From Bacillota bacterium (GTDB lineage: Bacteria > Bacillota > Clostridia > Acetivibrionales > DSM-1351), in assembly GCA_023443515.1 (NCBI GenBank), contig JAEZUC010000147.1, positions 1 through 64,000 on the forward strand: a stretch of 64,000 bases of DNA, given 5' to 3'. The translations under genes and the position numbers were made by a program. A model generated the notes under the pieces. The model did not search any database. It was given only the letters and a program-made list of their open reading frames with translations, and was not told the origin of the DNA. Positions 41,844 to 50,676 of this stretch are shown one piece after another (the first letter of the stretch is position 1; every line of letters starts with the position of its first letter).

Positions 41844-43121
41844 ATGTTTACAGATAGTGCTAAAATATATGTAAAGGCCGGTAATGGAGGAAACGGGATG
41901 GTTTCATTCCACCGTGAAAAGTACATAGCGGCCGGAGGCCCGGACGGCGGTGACGGCGGAAAAGGCGGAGATGTTATTTTTGTAGTTGATGAAGGGGTTA
42001 ATACCCTGATTGACTTCAGATACAAAAAGAACTTCAAGGCTGAACCAGGACAAGACGGCGGTCCGTCTAACTGTTCAGGGAAAAACGGAGAAGATCTTAT
42101 TATCAAGGTTCCCCTTGGTACCATGGTAAAGGACGAAGTAACGGGTATGGTGCTTGTTGATTTAATAAAACCCGGTCAAACATGTGTTATAGCAAAAGGC
42201 GGAAAAGGCGGAAAAGGAAATCAACACTTTGCCACTCCCACAAGACAGGTGCCGAACTTTGCAAAAAGCGGTGATCTGGGTGAGGAATACAGTTTGATTC
42301 TTGAGATGAAAATGATAGCAGATGTTGGACTTTTAGGGTATCCTAACGTGGGTAAGTCCACAATACTGTCAATGGTGTCTGCTGCTAAGCCCAAAATTGC
42401 AAACTACCACTTTACAACTTTGGTTCCAAACCTCGGGGTTGTGCAGATTGAACAGGGAAAAAGCTTTGTAATTGCTGATATTCCGGGTCTTATTGAGGGA
42501 GCACATGAAGGCGTGGGACTTGGTCATGAATTTTTAAGACACGTAGAGAGGACAAAACTTCTTATACATGTTGTGGATGTATCCGGCATTGAGGGCAGAG
42601 ATGCAGTGGAGGATTTTGATACCATTAACTCTGAGCTTGTAAAATATAATGAGGTTTTATCTACAAGGCCACAGATAGTTGTTGCTAATAAAATGGATAT
42701 ACCCGGTGCAGAGGACAACTACAAGGCTTTTAAGGAAGAACTTGAAAAAAGAGGATACAGAGTGTTTGGAATTTCTGCTGCAACTAATAAGGGACTGAAA
42801 GAACTCATGTATGCTGTTGCAGATACACTGAAAACACTTCCTGACACCATTCTTCTGGATGAAACAAAGAACGATGAGGTTGTTTACAAAGTACAAGAAG
42901 AAAAGCCTTTTGAAATACACATTGAAGATGGTGTGTATGTAGTTGAGGGTAAATGGTTGAGAAAGGTTCTTGGTTCTACCAATATTACAAATTACGAGTC
43001 ACTGCAATATTTCCAGAGAGCCATCAAGAAAAAAGGTGTAATTGCTGCCCTTGAAGAAATGGGAATACAAGAAGGTGATACGGTCAGAATTTATGACACA
43101 GAATTTGATTATACAAGATAG
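41844..43121 (+). CDS. obgE: Obg-family GTPase
   Basis: ObgE/CgtA binds the 50S subunit and links ribosome assembly to stress. The 425-residue protein has the glycine-rich Obg fold (GGPDGGDGGKGGDVIF), a GTPase domain with GYPNVGKST, DIPGLIEGAHEGVG, NKMD and SAA, and a C-terminal OCT domain ending RIYDTEFDY. GGAGAG precedes ATG 41844. It follows rpmA after a terminator and precedes yhbY. Confidence 0.97.
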   Translation: MFTDSAKIYVKAGNGGNGMVSFHREKYIAAGGPDGGDGGKGGDVIFVVDEGVNTLIDFRYKKNFKAEPGQDGGPSNCSGKNGEDLIIKVPLGTMVKDEVTGMVLVDLIKPGQTCVIAKGGKGGKGNQHFATPTRQVPNFAKSGDLGEEYSLILEMKMIADVGLLGYPNVGKSTILSMVSAAKPKIANYHFTTLVPNLGVVQIEQGKSFVIADIPGLIEGAHEGVGLGHEFLRHVERTKLLIHVVDVSGIEGRDAVEDFDTINSELVKYNEVLSTRPQIVVANKMDIPGAEDNYKAFKEELEKRGYRVFGISAATNKGLKELMYAVADTLKTLPDTILLDETKNDEVVYKVQEEKPFEIHIEDGVYVVEGKWLRKVLGSTNITNYESLQYFQRAIKKKGVIAALEEMGIQEGDTVRIYDTEFDYTR

Positions 43122-43165
43122 TAATAATATGCATGGATATTTTTTGTGCAAACATGGAGGTTGCA

Positions 43166-43456
43166 ATGCTTACAGGTAAACAAAGAAGCTATTTGAGATC
43201 ACTTGCCAATAATCTTCAACCCATTTTTCAGGTGGGAAAAGGCGGGGTAAGCGATAATATGATAAAGCAATTTTCAGATGCATTGGAAGCCAGAGAGTTG
43301 ATAAAGGCCACTGTCCTGAAAAATGCTGATTGTGATACCAAAACCATATGTGAAGAAATTGCAGAGCAGACAAATTCCCAAGTAGTTCAGGTTATTGGAA
43401 GTAAGTTTGTTTTGTACAAGCCATCTGAAAAGAATTCAGTAATAGAGCTGCCGTAG
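43166..43456 (+). CDS. yhbY: YhbY/CRM-domain RNA-binding protein
   Basis: The 96-residue protein is a single CRM domain: LTGKQRSYLRSLANNLQPIF, then VGKGGVSDNMIKQFSDALEA (the GxxG-like loop) and VVQVIGSKFVLYKPS. Bacterial YhbY binds pre-50S particles. GGAGG at 43156-43160 selects ATG 43166 over the in-frame 43133. It lies 44 nt after obgE, and a terminator overlaps its stop. Confidence 0.93.
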   Translation: MLTGKQRSYLRSLANNLQPIFQVGKGGVSDNMIKQFSDALEARELIKATVLKNADCDTKTICEEIAEQTNSQVVQVIGSKFVLYKPSEKNSVIELP

Positions 43457-43467
43457 GGCGGCTTTTT
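43446..43467 (+). terminator. Terminator overlapping the yhbY stop
   Basis: AGCTGCC (43446-43452) pairs with GGCGGCT (43457-43463, one G-T) around GTAG, followed by T4 and G. The stop codon TAG lies in the loop. Confidence 0.75.
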
Positions 43468-43559
43468 GTTTATAGTAAAACATGTAATAAAATTATACTG
43501 TTCTGAATAATATAATAAGTATTTCGTTTAAAATCTTAGTAAAATTTTCAGGAGGGTAT

Positions 43560-43829
43560 ATGAAAGAAAACTACGCTATACAAAACTTCACATACGAATG
43601 TCTCGACAAAACATCAATAAAAAAACTAAGCGACAAGGCACTGCTTGAAAAGGCTAAAGATACATATAAATTTTTGAAATTAAATGAGATATATCTCAAA
43701 AACGTAAGAGATGATTATGGGAAACAAAAAATAGCCCAGCTGAGAGTGCAGTTTATTCGTCATCAGCTGGACCTGCTTATAAGAGAGTGTTTTTCCAGGG
43801 GTTTGAAGCATGGGTTAAATAATTATTAA
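43560..43829 (+). CDS. Small conserved-looking protein of unknown function
   Basis: The 89-residue charged, mostly helical protein has no signal or membrane segment. It shows YKFLKLNEIYLKNVRDDYG and KIAQLRVQFIRHQLDLLIRE, which suggest a helical bundle. GGAGGG lies 5 nt before ATG 43560. It is convergent with the DUF4364 gene, 6 nt away. I do not recognise the family. Confidence 0.6.
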   Translation: MKENYAIQNFTYECLDKTSIKKLSDKALLEKAKDTYKFLKLNEIYLKNVRDDYGKQKIAQLRVQFIRHQLDLLIRECFSRGLKHGLNNY

Positions 43830-43835
43830 AAATAA

Positions 43836-44396
43836 TTATTTGTTATTTTCCGATTTACTACTGCCTGTATCTGTAAGGGCGGATAATATTTTACTATATA
43901 GTTTTTCTGAATTTTGAGCCCAATTGTCGCATATCTTATTAGCGTCATTACGGCTCCCAACAGACATTTTTAAATCAATATAGGTAAAGTTGCCTTCACA
44001 AATCCCTAGACTAACAATATACTCATTTTCTTTTACGGCGACAAAGTCTGACTGTATACTTATTTCATTTTTTTTACTCTTTTTATATTTGTTTAAAGCC
44101 TCATCGATTCTGGCTTTAATACCCCCCGGAATCAATGAAGTAAAGTACTCCAGACTTTGTTTTCCGGCAGAAGAAATGCTATAGGACAGTTTTTCGTCAG
44201 CATCAATTTTTGCAAGGAACTTTCCTTCACAAAGCTCATCAAGATATTGTTGAAGAAATATATAATTCATCAGCTTGTTTTCTAAAATTATCTTTGTTAT
44301 AAGCAAATTGGTTACTGGAGACTCCAGATTATGAATAATATATAAAAGTATCAGCTTGTTTTCGGCAAGTTCTCTGCTGTTTTCTATAGAACTCAT
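43836..44396 (-). CDS. DUF4364 family protein
   Basis: The 186-residue protein has an N-terminal winged-helix-like part: ENKLILLYIIHNLESPVTNL, then YIFLQQYLDELCEGKFLAKI. A mixed C-terminal domain has EISIQSDFVAVKENEYIVSL. This matches DUF4364, a Firmicute family annotated as a putative transcriptional regulator. The last residues are polar (SSKSENNK). GGAGG precedes the start on the minus strand. Targets are unknown. Confidence 0.8.
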   Translation of the reverse strand: MSSIENSRELAENKLILLYIIHNLESPVTNLLITKIILENKLMNYIFLQQYLDELCEGKFLAKIDADEKLSYSISSAGKQSLEYFTSLIPGGIKARIDEALNKYKKSKKNEISIQSDFVAVKENEYIVSLGICEGNFTYIDLKMSVGSRNDANKICDNWAQNSEKLYSKILSALTDTGSSKSENNK

Positions 44397-44600
44397 AAAT
44401 ACCTCCGTTCTTAACTGTAAAATTAGCCTAAAATAAATTGCATAAAATATATTTAAAATTATACCATAAAGGCTTATGGTTTACTATATTACCCCAAAAA
44501 GACTTTTTATACGGTGAAAAATGAGCTTTATTTCCCGTGCATCTCATTTACTGTTAATGATATAATAATTAAAACAAGATTTAGCTTAAAGGAGATACAC

Positions 44601-45290
44601 GTGTCAGATAATTCATATAAAGAATTGGAAGCAATTGTATATGGTATGGGAGGAACCTTCTTTGGAATATCTCAGGTGGAGGAGCATTTACCGGGGGTGT
44701 TGAAAAGTTACCCCTTTGCAATAACCTTCGGCGTCAGACTGTCAGATGCTATAATGGACGAGATAGGAGACAAACCTACCTTTACTTATTTTAACCACTA
44801 TCGTTCTGTGAATGCCTTAATAGACCAGATAACACTAAGACTTGTACTGGCTATCCAGACACTCGGCAAAAGGGCATATTCTATTGCTGCATCACAAAGT
44901 ATACCTACCTCCCCAATACCATACAGCGGTGTATTTCCGCATAAAACAGGTGCTGTTCTGGCAGGACTGGGCTGGATTGGCAAGAACGGCTTGTTTATTC
45001 ACAAGGATTACGGACCTAGGGTGAGGCTCGGGACAGTTCTTACTGATATGGTACTCCCTTGTGAGAATAAAATATTACAAGACAAATGCTCTTCATGCAA
45101 CAAGTGTGTTAAAGCATGTCCTGCCCTTGCCCTTACAGGGAATAAGTGGGAGGTTGGAAAACCTCGAGAAGACATAGTAGATGCAAGAGCTTGTTCTGAA
45201 TATATGAGTACGAATTTAAAGCATATAGGAAGGGGTTCCGTATGTGGTATTTGTGTCAAAGTATGTCCTTGTGCGGACAGTCGAACCTGA
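44601..45290 (+). CDS. QueG-like 4Fe-4S protein
   Basis: The 229-residue protein resembles the C-terminal part of epoxyqueuosine reductase QueG and reductive-dehalogenase-like proteins. It shows GLGWIGKNGLFIHKDYGPRV, then two ferredoxin clusters (CSSCNKCVKACP and CGICVKVCP). It is much shorter than QueG (about 380 residues). GTG 44601 is chosen because AAAGGAG lies 7 nt upstream; an in-frame ATG at 44514 has no site. A true QueH gene exists at 63432, so this protein probably has another electron-transfer role. Confidence 0.78.
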   Translation: MSDNSYKELEAIVYGMGGTFFGISQVEEHLPGVLKSYPFAITFGVRLSDAIMDEIGDKPTFTYFNHYRSVNALIDQITLRLVLAIQTLGKRAYSIAASQSIPTSPIPYSGVFPHKTGAVLAGLGWIGKNGLFIHKDYGPRVRLGTVLTDMVLPCENKILQDKCSSCNKCVKACPALALTGNKWEVGKPREDIVDARACSEYMSTNLKHIGRGSVCGICVKVCPCADSRT

Positions 45291-45343
45291 CAGTAATATA
45301 AGGCAAATTAAGGTAAAATGTCATTCTAAAGTGTTCTTCCAAG

Positions 45344-45372
45344 TTGACTGTGGAAAATACGTATGCTATTCT
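45344..45372 (+). promoter_or_regulatory. Possible folE-operon promoter
   Basis: TTGACT (45344-45349), a 17-nt spacer and TATTCT (45367-45372). It points to folE about 90 nt downstream, with a hairpin in between. Confidence 0.45.
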
Positions 45373-45387
45373 TTTTAGGATAGCAGT

Positions 45388-45426
45388 AATCCCTAGAGTA
45401 TACTACTTTCAGGGATTTTACTTTTT
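45388..45426 (+). terminator. Terminator or attenuator between the QueG-like gene and folE
   Basis: AATCCCT (45388-45394) pairs with AGGGATT (45411-45417), followed by TTAC and T5. If the promoter just upstream is real, this hairpin lies in the folE leader. Otherwise it ends the preceding gene. Confidence 0.6.
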
Positions 45427-45464
45427 ATACGATAAAGTAAATACGTATATATAGGGTGGGTTAT

Positions 45465-46052
45465 ATGTCAATAGATAGGAAAAAAGTTGAAGAGCATATC
45501 AGAGGTTTGCTGATCGCTATCGGAGAGAACCCTGACAGGGAGGGACTGAAAGAGACGCCCGCGCGTGTTGCTCGTATGTACGAGGAGATTTTTGAAGGAA
45601 TCAGCTATTCCAATGACGAGATTGCCGAAATGTACAACAAGACCTTTGAGGATGATTTGGTGATACCAAAGGACAACAAAGAAATGGTATTGGTTAAGGA
45701 TATAGATATTTTCAGCTATTGCGAGCACCATATGGCGCTTATGTACAATATGAAAGTCGCGGTTGCTTATGTACCAAACGGAAAAATACTGGGCCTGAGC
45801 AAAATAGCCAGGATTGCCGAAATGGTTGGAAAACGTCTCCAGCTTCAAGAAAGGATAGGGTCGGATATAGCAGAAATTATGCAAAAGATCACAGAATCAG
45901 AGGATGTTGCAGTAATTATTGAGGGTCAGCATGCATGTATGACTGCCAGAGGTATTAAGAATACAGGGTCTCTGACTACAACCACTACATTTCGAGGGAA
46001 TTTCTACACAGATACAAACCTTACAGACAGATTGATGATATTGTATAAGTAA
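45465..46052 (+). CDS. folE: GTP cyclohydrolase I
   Basis: FolE converts GTP to 7,8-dihydroneopterin triphosphate. The 195-residue protein has zinc ligands in DIFSYCEHHMALMY (Cys and His) and in EGQHACMTARGIK (His and Cys), and the GLSKIARIAEMVGKRLQLQE helix. ATG 45465 with AGGGTGGG upstream is preferred over an in-frame GTG at 45456. It heads the folate operon folE-HD-folP-folB-folK. Confidence 0.96.
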   Translation: MSIDRKKVEEHIRGLLIAIGENPDREGLKETPARVARMYEEIFEGISYSNDEIAEMYNKTFEDDLVIPKDNKEMVLVKDIDIFSYCEHHMALMYNMKVAVAYVPNGKILGLSKIARIAEMVGKRLQLQERIGSDIAEIMQKITESEDVAVIIEGQHACMTARGIKNTGSLTTTTTFRGNFYTDTNLTDRLMILYK

Positions 46053-46069
46053 TATTACAGAGGAAGCAT

Positions 46070-46549
46070 ATGGAATTAGTACAAAGAATTTTAAACCATC
46101 CACAATTCAAAAAGTATATGGAATTAAATTCCAAAGCAGAAAAAGACCGTAAATTCTGCCTCCATGATATTCAGCATGTTATGGATGTGGCAAGGGTTGC
46201 CTATATTATTTCACTTGAAAATAAATATGACCTTGATAAGGAAATAATTTATATAACTGCACTTCTCCATGATATTGCCAAATGGAAACAATACAGCCAA
46301 AAGGCAGACCATGCCACTGAAGGAGCTGTTTTAGCACGTGAGATTCTGGAGGATTTAAATATAGATAAGGGTGACACTGAAATGATTTTGAATGCAATTG
46401 CAATGCATCGCAAAAAGGAAGGACACAGTACACCTCTGAGTAAGGTTTTATATGAAGGGGATAAGTCCTGCCGCCAGTGTGTCAGCTGCAGTATGGTTGA
46501 GGAATGCAGTTGGTATGCCAACGGGAAAATACCCGTACTATATTACTAA
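46070..46549 (+). CDS. HD-domain phosphohydrolase in the folate operon
   Basis: The 159-residue protein is an HD-type metal-dependent phosphohydrolase: HDIQHVMDVARVAYI (His36), ALLHDIAKWKQYS (His67-Asp68) and ILNAIAMHRKKEG. A Cys cluster near the C-terminus (CRQCVSCSMVEEC) could bind metal. It lies between folE and folP with gaps of 17 and about 20 nt. The operon has no Nudix dihydroneopterin triphosphate pyrophosphatase, so this enzyme may perform that dephosphorylation. This is inference from context. Confidence 0.85.
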   Translation: MELVQRILNHPQFKKYMELNSKAEKDRKFCLHDIQHVMDVARVAYIISLENKYDLDKEIIYITALLHDIAKWKQYSQKADHATEGAVLAREILEDLNIDKGDTEMILNAIAMHRKKEGHSTPLSKVLYEGDKSCRQCVSCSMVEECSWYANGKIPVLYY

Positions 46550-46570
46550 AAGATGAAGGATATCACAAAT

Positions 46571-47395
46571 ATGAAAGCGACTTGTATTAAAATCGGGAAC
46601 AGCACATGGGAATGGGGCAAAAAGACTTATGTTATGGGTATACTTAACATAACGCCGGATTCCTTTTCGGACGGGGGCAGTTATACAAACCTTGAAATTG
46701 CGCTTCAACAAGCACTACGGATGGTTGATGAAGGCGCAGATATAATTGACGTCGGAGGAGAAACCACAAAACCCGGTGCAGTACCTGTGTCCCCTGGAAT
46801 TGAACAGCAGAGGATAATACCTGTGATTGAAGCTCTCACAAAAGAAGCAGGCTTGCCTGTTTCGGTGGATACCTATAGAGCAGATACAGCAGAACTTGCC
46901 ATAAAGGCAGGCGCAGATATGATAAATGATATATGGGGTCTCAAATATGATTCCCGCATGGCTCCGACAATAGCGGAGTACGGTGTACCGGTATGTATAA
47001 TGCACAACAGAACTACAGGAACAGATTATGGAGAAGACCTTATAGGGCAAATATTGCGGGAGCTTGAGGAAAGTATATTAATTGCTAAAAACGCAGGTAT
47101 AGGGGATGATAAAATAATCATAGACCCCGGTATAGGTTTTGCAAAGACCTGGGAACAAAACTTGGAGGTAATGCGTAAGCTGGAAACTTTTAAAAAGCTG
47201 GGCTATCCCGTTCTTTTAGGTACTTCAAGAAAATCCTTTATAGGTAGGGTTCTGGGACTTGAAGTATATGACAGGCTTGAAGGTACGCTGGCTACAACTG
47301 CAACAGGTATTGTGAAGGGTGTTGAAATTGTAAGGGTTCATGATGTTCTGCAAAATGTACGAGTAGCAAAAATGACGGATAGTATGGTGAGATAA
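46571..47395 (+). CDS. folP: Dihydropteroate synthase
   Basis: FolP condenses dihydropterin pyrophosphate with p-aminobenzoate and is the sulfonamide target. Motifs are MGILNITPDSFSDGG, DVGGETTKPGA, the DIWGLKYD region, DPGIGFAKT and LLGTSRKSFIG. ATG 46571 (274 residues) has AAGGA 8 nt upstream and is preferred over ATG 46553, which lacks a site. Its stop is adjacent to the folB start. Confidence 0.96.
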   Translation: MKATCIKIGNSTWEWGKKTYVMGILNITPDSFSDGGSYTNLEIALQQALRMVDEGADIIDVGGETTKPGAVPVSPGIEQQRIIPVIEALTKEAGLPVSVDTYRADTAELAIKAGADMINDIWGLKYDSRMAPTIAEYGVPVCIMHNRTTGTDYGEDLIGQILRELEESILIAKNAGIGDDKIIIDPGIGFAKTWEQNLEVMRKLETFKKLGYPVLLGTSRKSFIGRVLGLEVYDRLEGTLATTATGIVKGVEIVRVHDVLQNVRVAKMTDSMVR

Positions 47396-47770
47396 ATGGA
47401 TAAAATAATTATAGAAGATTTGGAAGTGTATGCATACCACGGGGTAGCAGAAGAAGAAAAAAAACTGGGGCAGATGTTTCTTGTTTCACTTGAAATATCT
47501 GCTGATTTAAGCAATGCTGCCCAAAATCATGATTTAACCTCTACTTTGAATTACGCAGAGGTATGCAGAGTTGTCGGGGAGATTGTAAGGTCGGATAAGT
47601 ACGATTTAATAGAAACGGTTGCATATAAGATTGTTGAGGGCATATTCATTAACTTTCAAAAAGCAGTGTCAGTAAAGATACTGCTGAAAAAACCTTGGGC
47701 TCCTATGGGATATCATCTTAGGTATGCCGGAGTCCAGCTTGAGCGTACCAGAGGTGATTTCAATGTGTAA
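47396..47770 (+). CDS. folB: Dihydroneopterin aldolase
   Basis: FolB cleaves dihydroneopterin to hydroxymethyldihydropterin and glycolaldehyde. The 124-residue protein has IIIEDLEVYAYHGVAEEEKK with the conserved YHGV, then TLNYAEVC and VKILLKKPWAPM, as in the family. ATG 47396 directly follows the folP stop, and its end overlaps the folK start by 8 nt. Confidence 0.95.
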   Translation: MDKIIIEDLEVYAYHGVAEEEKKLGQMFLVSLEISADLSNAAQNHDLTSTLNYAEVCRVVGEIVRSDKYDLIETVAYKIVEGIFINFQKAVSVKILLKKPWAPMGYHLRYAGVQLERTRGDFNV

Positions 47771-48227
47771 TACTGAAGTCATTGCATATATAGGGTTGGG
47801 TTCAAATATAGGGGACAGAGAATACCAACTGAACCGGGCGTTGGAGTTGCTAAAATCCGCTGAAAAAGTTGAAGTTACGATTGTGTCATCTTTTTATAAT
47901 ACCGCCCCGGTAGGGTATGAACAGCAGCCTGATTTTTTGAATGCAGTGGTTGAAATCAGGACAACTTTGTCGGCTGATGACCTTCTGGAATTGTGTTCAA
48001 AAATCGAAAAGGAACTCAAGAGGGAAAGAATAATACGATGGGGGCCAAGGACTATCGACCTTGATATCCTACTTTTCGGCAATTCGGTTATAAATGAAAA
48101 GGATTTAGTAATTCCTCATCCCAGGATGCATGAGCGAAAATTTGTAATGGAGCCTTTAAACGAAATTGCACCTTTTGTAATGCATCCGGTGTTTAACAAA
48201 AGTATAAGCGAGCTCTTTTTAGAATAG
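47763..48227 (+). CDS. folK: Hydroxymethyldihydropterin pyrophosphokinase
   Basis: FolK pyrophosphorylates hydroxymethyldihydropterin for FolP. The 154-residue protein has AYIGLGSNIGDREYQLNRAL, FYNTAPVGYEQQPDFLNAVV and the signature RWGPRTIDLDILLFG. ATG 47763 follows AGAGGTG and overlaps folB in another frame. A longer in-frame start at 47724 lies inside folB and is unlikely. It is the last folate gene, 28 nt before cobO. Confidence 0.96.
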   Translation: MCNTEVIAYIGLGSNIGDREYQLNRALELLKSAEKVEVTIVSSFYNTAPVGYEQQPDFLNAVVEIRTTLSADDLLELCSKIEKELKRERIIRWGPRTIDLDILLFGNSVINEKDLVIPHPRMHERKFVMEPLNEIAPFVMHPVFNKSISELFLE

Positions 48228-48255
48228 CTTTCAATTAAAATAAATGGAGGACTTT

Positions 48256-48789
48256 ATGAGTAAGACAGGCTTGGTACACATTTACACAGGTGATGGCAAG
48301 GGTAAGACTACAGCAGCAATAGGACTTGGAGTAAGAGCCTGTGGTGATAATATGAAGGTTCTTTTGGTTCAGTTTTTAAAAAGCAGAGATACCTGCGAAC
48401 TTCATTCACTAAAGAAGCTGGAACCGGAGTTTATTGTAATAAGAGGTTTCAGCTGTAAAAAGTTTGTCTGGAACATGACTGAGGAAGAAAAAGGAGAGGC
48501 CCGTAAAGAGGCTTCAGAAATTTTCCATAATGTAAAAAATCTTGTTTTACAGAACAAATATGGTCTGGTTATTCTTGATGAACTCATAGGAGTTCTGAAT
48601 AACGGGTTTATCAGCGAAGATGATGTTATTTCCATGATAAAAGATAAACCCCAAGAAACAGAACTTGTGTTAACCGGGAGAAATGCCGGGAAACGTCTGA
48701 TGGAAGTTGCCGACTACATATCTGAAATAAAAGCCGTAAAACATCCGTATAAAGAAGGCATTTCAGCCCGCAAGGGAATAGAATTTTAA
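48256..48789 (+). CDS. cobO: Cob(I)alamin adenosyltransferase, CobO/BtuR type
   Basis: This enzyme transfers the adenosyl group of ATP to cob(I)alamin or corrinoid intermediates. The 177-residue protein has the P-loop YTGDGKGKTTAAIGLGVRA and the late LVILDELIGVLNNG (Walker B-like). TELVLTGRNAGKRLMEVADY is also typical. GGAGG at 48246-48250 selects ATG 48256 over 48244. It supplies adenosylation for the CbiA-CbiP-CbiB pathway encoded at the window start, although 41 kb away. Confidence 0.95.
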   Translation: MSKTGLVHIYTGDGKGKTTAAIGLGVRACGDNMKVLLVQFLKSRDTCELHSLKKLEPEFIVIRGFSCKKFVWNMTEEEKGEARKEASEIFHNVKNLVLQNKYGLVILDELIGVLNNGFISEDDVISMIKDKPQETELVLTGRNAGKRLMEVADYISEIKAVKHPYKEGISARKGIEF

Positions 48790-48796
48790 TTTACTG

Positions 48797-50242
48797 CTAT
48801 TGCTGCAGTGTTTTACGGTACATATTCATGTATTCGTGAGCTGATTTTTCCCAGCTGAAATCCGCTCTCATGCCTCTTTGGACAATAAGGTTCCAAATAT
48901 CTTTTTTATTGTAATAAAAATCTACTGCACGCTTGATTGTATTAAGCATATCGTGGGCATTGTAATTTGAAAAAGTGAAACCGTTCCCTTCTCCTGTTAC
49001 TTCGTTGTAGGAAAGAACAGTATCATTAAGGCCACCCGTTTCACGTACTATGGGAACTGCTCCGTATCGGAAACTGAAAATCTGACCAAGACCGCAGGGC
49101 TCAAACAAGGAAGGCATGAGGAACATATCTGATGCCGCATAAATTCGCTGAGCGAGAGTATCGCTAAAGGTTATATTGGCTGAAACCTTGTCTTTATGCC
49201 AGTATGCTGCGTTTTCAAAAACATATTTGTAATGTTCATCACCTTTACCAAGCAGGACAAGCTGAATATTCATTTGTAGCATTTCTTCAAGTACACGTTC
49301 AATAAGGTCAAACCCTTTTTGAGAGGTTAGCCTTGAAATAATACTGATTACAGGTACTTCCGGCCTTACAGGAAGGCCTAAATCCTGCTGAAGTCTTCGT
49401 TTGTTTTCATACTTCTGAGATATCTTGTCAGCCGAGTACATCGCATACAATCTTGTATCATTTTCAGGATTGTTTTTCTCATAATCAATACCGTTTAATA
49501 TTCCGTACAAATCTTTTGACCGGCTGATTAATACACCATTTAATCCCTCTCCGTAAAAGTCATTTTTTATTTCATTAGCATAAGTAGGGCTTACAGTACT
49601 AATAGAGTCTGAGTAAACAAGGCCTGCCTTCAAAAAATTTATATTTCCGTTAAACTCAACTCCTTCCGGTGTAAAATATCTCCAGTCCAACCCCAGCAGA
49701 TCTAAAAGTACTTCTTTTGGGAAAATACCCTGATACTTTAGATTGTGTATGGTAAATATGGTTTTAATCTTTTTATAGAATTGGTTGTTTTGGTATATAC
49801 TTTTTAACAGGAGACTCACAACTCCCGTCTGCCAGTCATTGCAATGTATTATATCAGCCTTGAAGCCTATAAAAGGAAGCATTTCTAAAATTGCTTTGCT
49901 AAAAAAAGTAAACTGTTCGGCCTGGTCAAAATCGCCATAGAGTTCAGGCCTGTTAAAGTAATATTCATTGTCAAGAAAATAATATGTTATCCCGTCATAC
50001 TTTAATCTGAAAACACCACAATACTGATGCCTCCAGGATATATCTACATAAATGAAGCCCAGATATTCCATTTGGGATTTATACTGTTCCGGGATTACCT
50101 TATAGTTAGGCATAACTACACGTATATCACACCCCGGCTTTGATAACGCTTTCGGAAGGGAACCGGCAACATCGCCAAGACCTCCGGTTTTTGCAAAAGG
50201 AAATACTTCTGAAGAAGCAAACAAAATGTTTATATTATTCAT
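48797..50242 (-). CDS. glgA: Glycogen synthase (ADP-glucose), GT5
   Basis: GlgA extends alpha-1,4-glucan from ADP-glucose. The 481-residue protein has the N-terminal KTGGLGDVAGSLPKALSK motif binding ADP-glucose, HCNDWQTGV, and the C-terminal GT-B region PSLFEPCGLGQIFSFRYG with the catalytic Glu. GTAG/GGAGGTAG precedes ATG on the minus strand. No glgB, glgC or glgD is adjacent. It converges with cobO, 7 nt apart. Confidence 0.96.
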   Translation of the reverse strand: MNNINILFASSEVFPFAKTGGLGDVAGSLPKALSKPGCDIRVVMPNYKVIPEQYKSQMEYLGFIYVDISWRHQYCGVFRLKYDGITYYFLDNEYYFNRPELYGDFDQAEQFTFFSKAILEMLPFIGFKADIIHCNDWQTGVVSLLLKSIYQNNQFYKKIKTIFTIHNLKYQGIFPKEVLLDLLGLDWRYFTPEGVEFNGNINFLKAGLVYSDSISTVSPTYANEIKNDFYGEGLNGVLISRSKDLYGILNGIDYEKNNPENDTRLYAMYSADKISQKYENKRRLQQDLGLPVRPEVPVISIISRLTSQKGFDLIERVLEEMLQMNIQLVLLGKGDEHYKYVFENAAYWHKDKVSANITFSDTLAQRIYAASDMFLMPSLFEPCGLGQIFSFRYGAVPIVRETGGLNDTVLSYNEVTGEGNGFTFSNYNAHDMLNTIKRAVDFYYNKKDIWNLIVQRGMRADFSWEKSAHEYMNMYRKTLQQ

Positions 50243-50352
50243 TGCTACCTCCTAAAACTCTAGTGGTATAATTTTTTCAGATAATTAAAGTCTATCAGAA
50301 ATTGTTTCAACCTACAACAAACAGGGAATAAAGTAAGCATAAAAAATGTTGA

Positions 50353-50381
50353 TTGACACAGGGCTGAGGTTGGATTATCCT
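50353..50381 (+). promoter_or_regulatory. Promoter of the TSCPD-domain gene
   Basis: TTGACA (50353-50358), a 17-nt spacer and TATCCT (50376-50381), 40 nt before the start codon. Confidence 0.6.
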
Positions 50382-50421
50382 TGTATTAAATATTTGGCAG
50401 TAAAAATAGGGAGGGTGTAAA

Positions 50422-50676
50422 ATGCAATTCAAAACAAAAGGTACATGCTCAAGTCAGATAAGTTTTGACATAGAAGACGGGAAACTAAAAAATGTTCGTT
50501 TCAGCAACGGATGTTCGGGAAACCTTCAGGGTATCAGCTCACTTGTTGAGGGGATGCCTGCATGTGAGGTACTTTCAAGGTTAAAAGGTATTGATTGTCA
50601 GGGGAGAGGTACTTCCTGTCCTGATCAGCTGGCTTGTGCCATTGAATCAGTTTTAAAAACACAGCAGGCAGGATGA
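50422..50676 (+). CDS. TSCPD-domain protein (TIGR03905 family)
   Basis: The 84-residue protein has the family marks FKTKGTCSSQISFDIEDG, FSNGCSGNLQGISSLVEG and the name-giving TSCPDQLACAI. Similar domains occur in class II ribonucleotide reductases and may bind metal through the cysteines. The stand-alone family is of unknown function. GGGAGGG precedes ATG 50422. It is monocistronic. Confidence 0.88.
   Translation: MQFKTKGTCSSQISFDIEDGKLKNVRFSNGCSGNLQGISSLVEGMPACEVLSRLKGIDCQGRGTSCPDQLACAIESVLKTQQAG

Noticed and set aside
44574..44590. AGATTTAGCTTAA matching part of the BlaI-like operator
   Set aside because: Only the right half and spacer match. The left arm is missing, so it is likely coincidental.
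45373..45464. Riboswitch (THF or preQ1) upstream of folE
   Set aside because: Hairpins are present, but I could not find the conserved core bases of either class. The simplest reading is a terminator.
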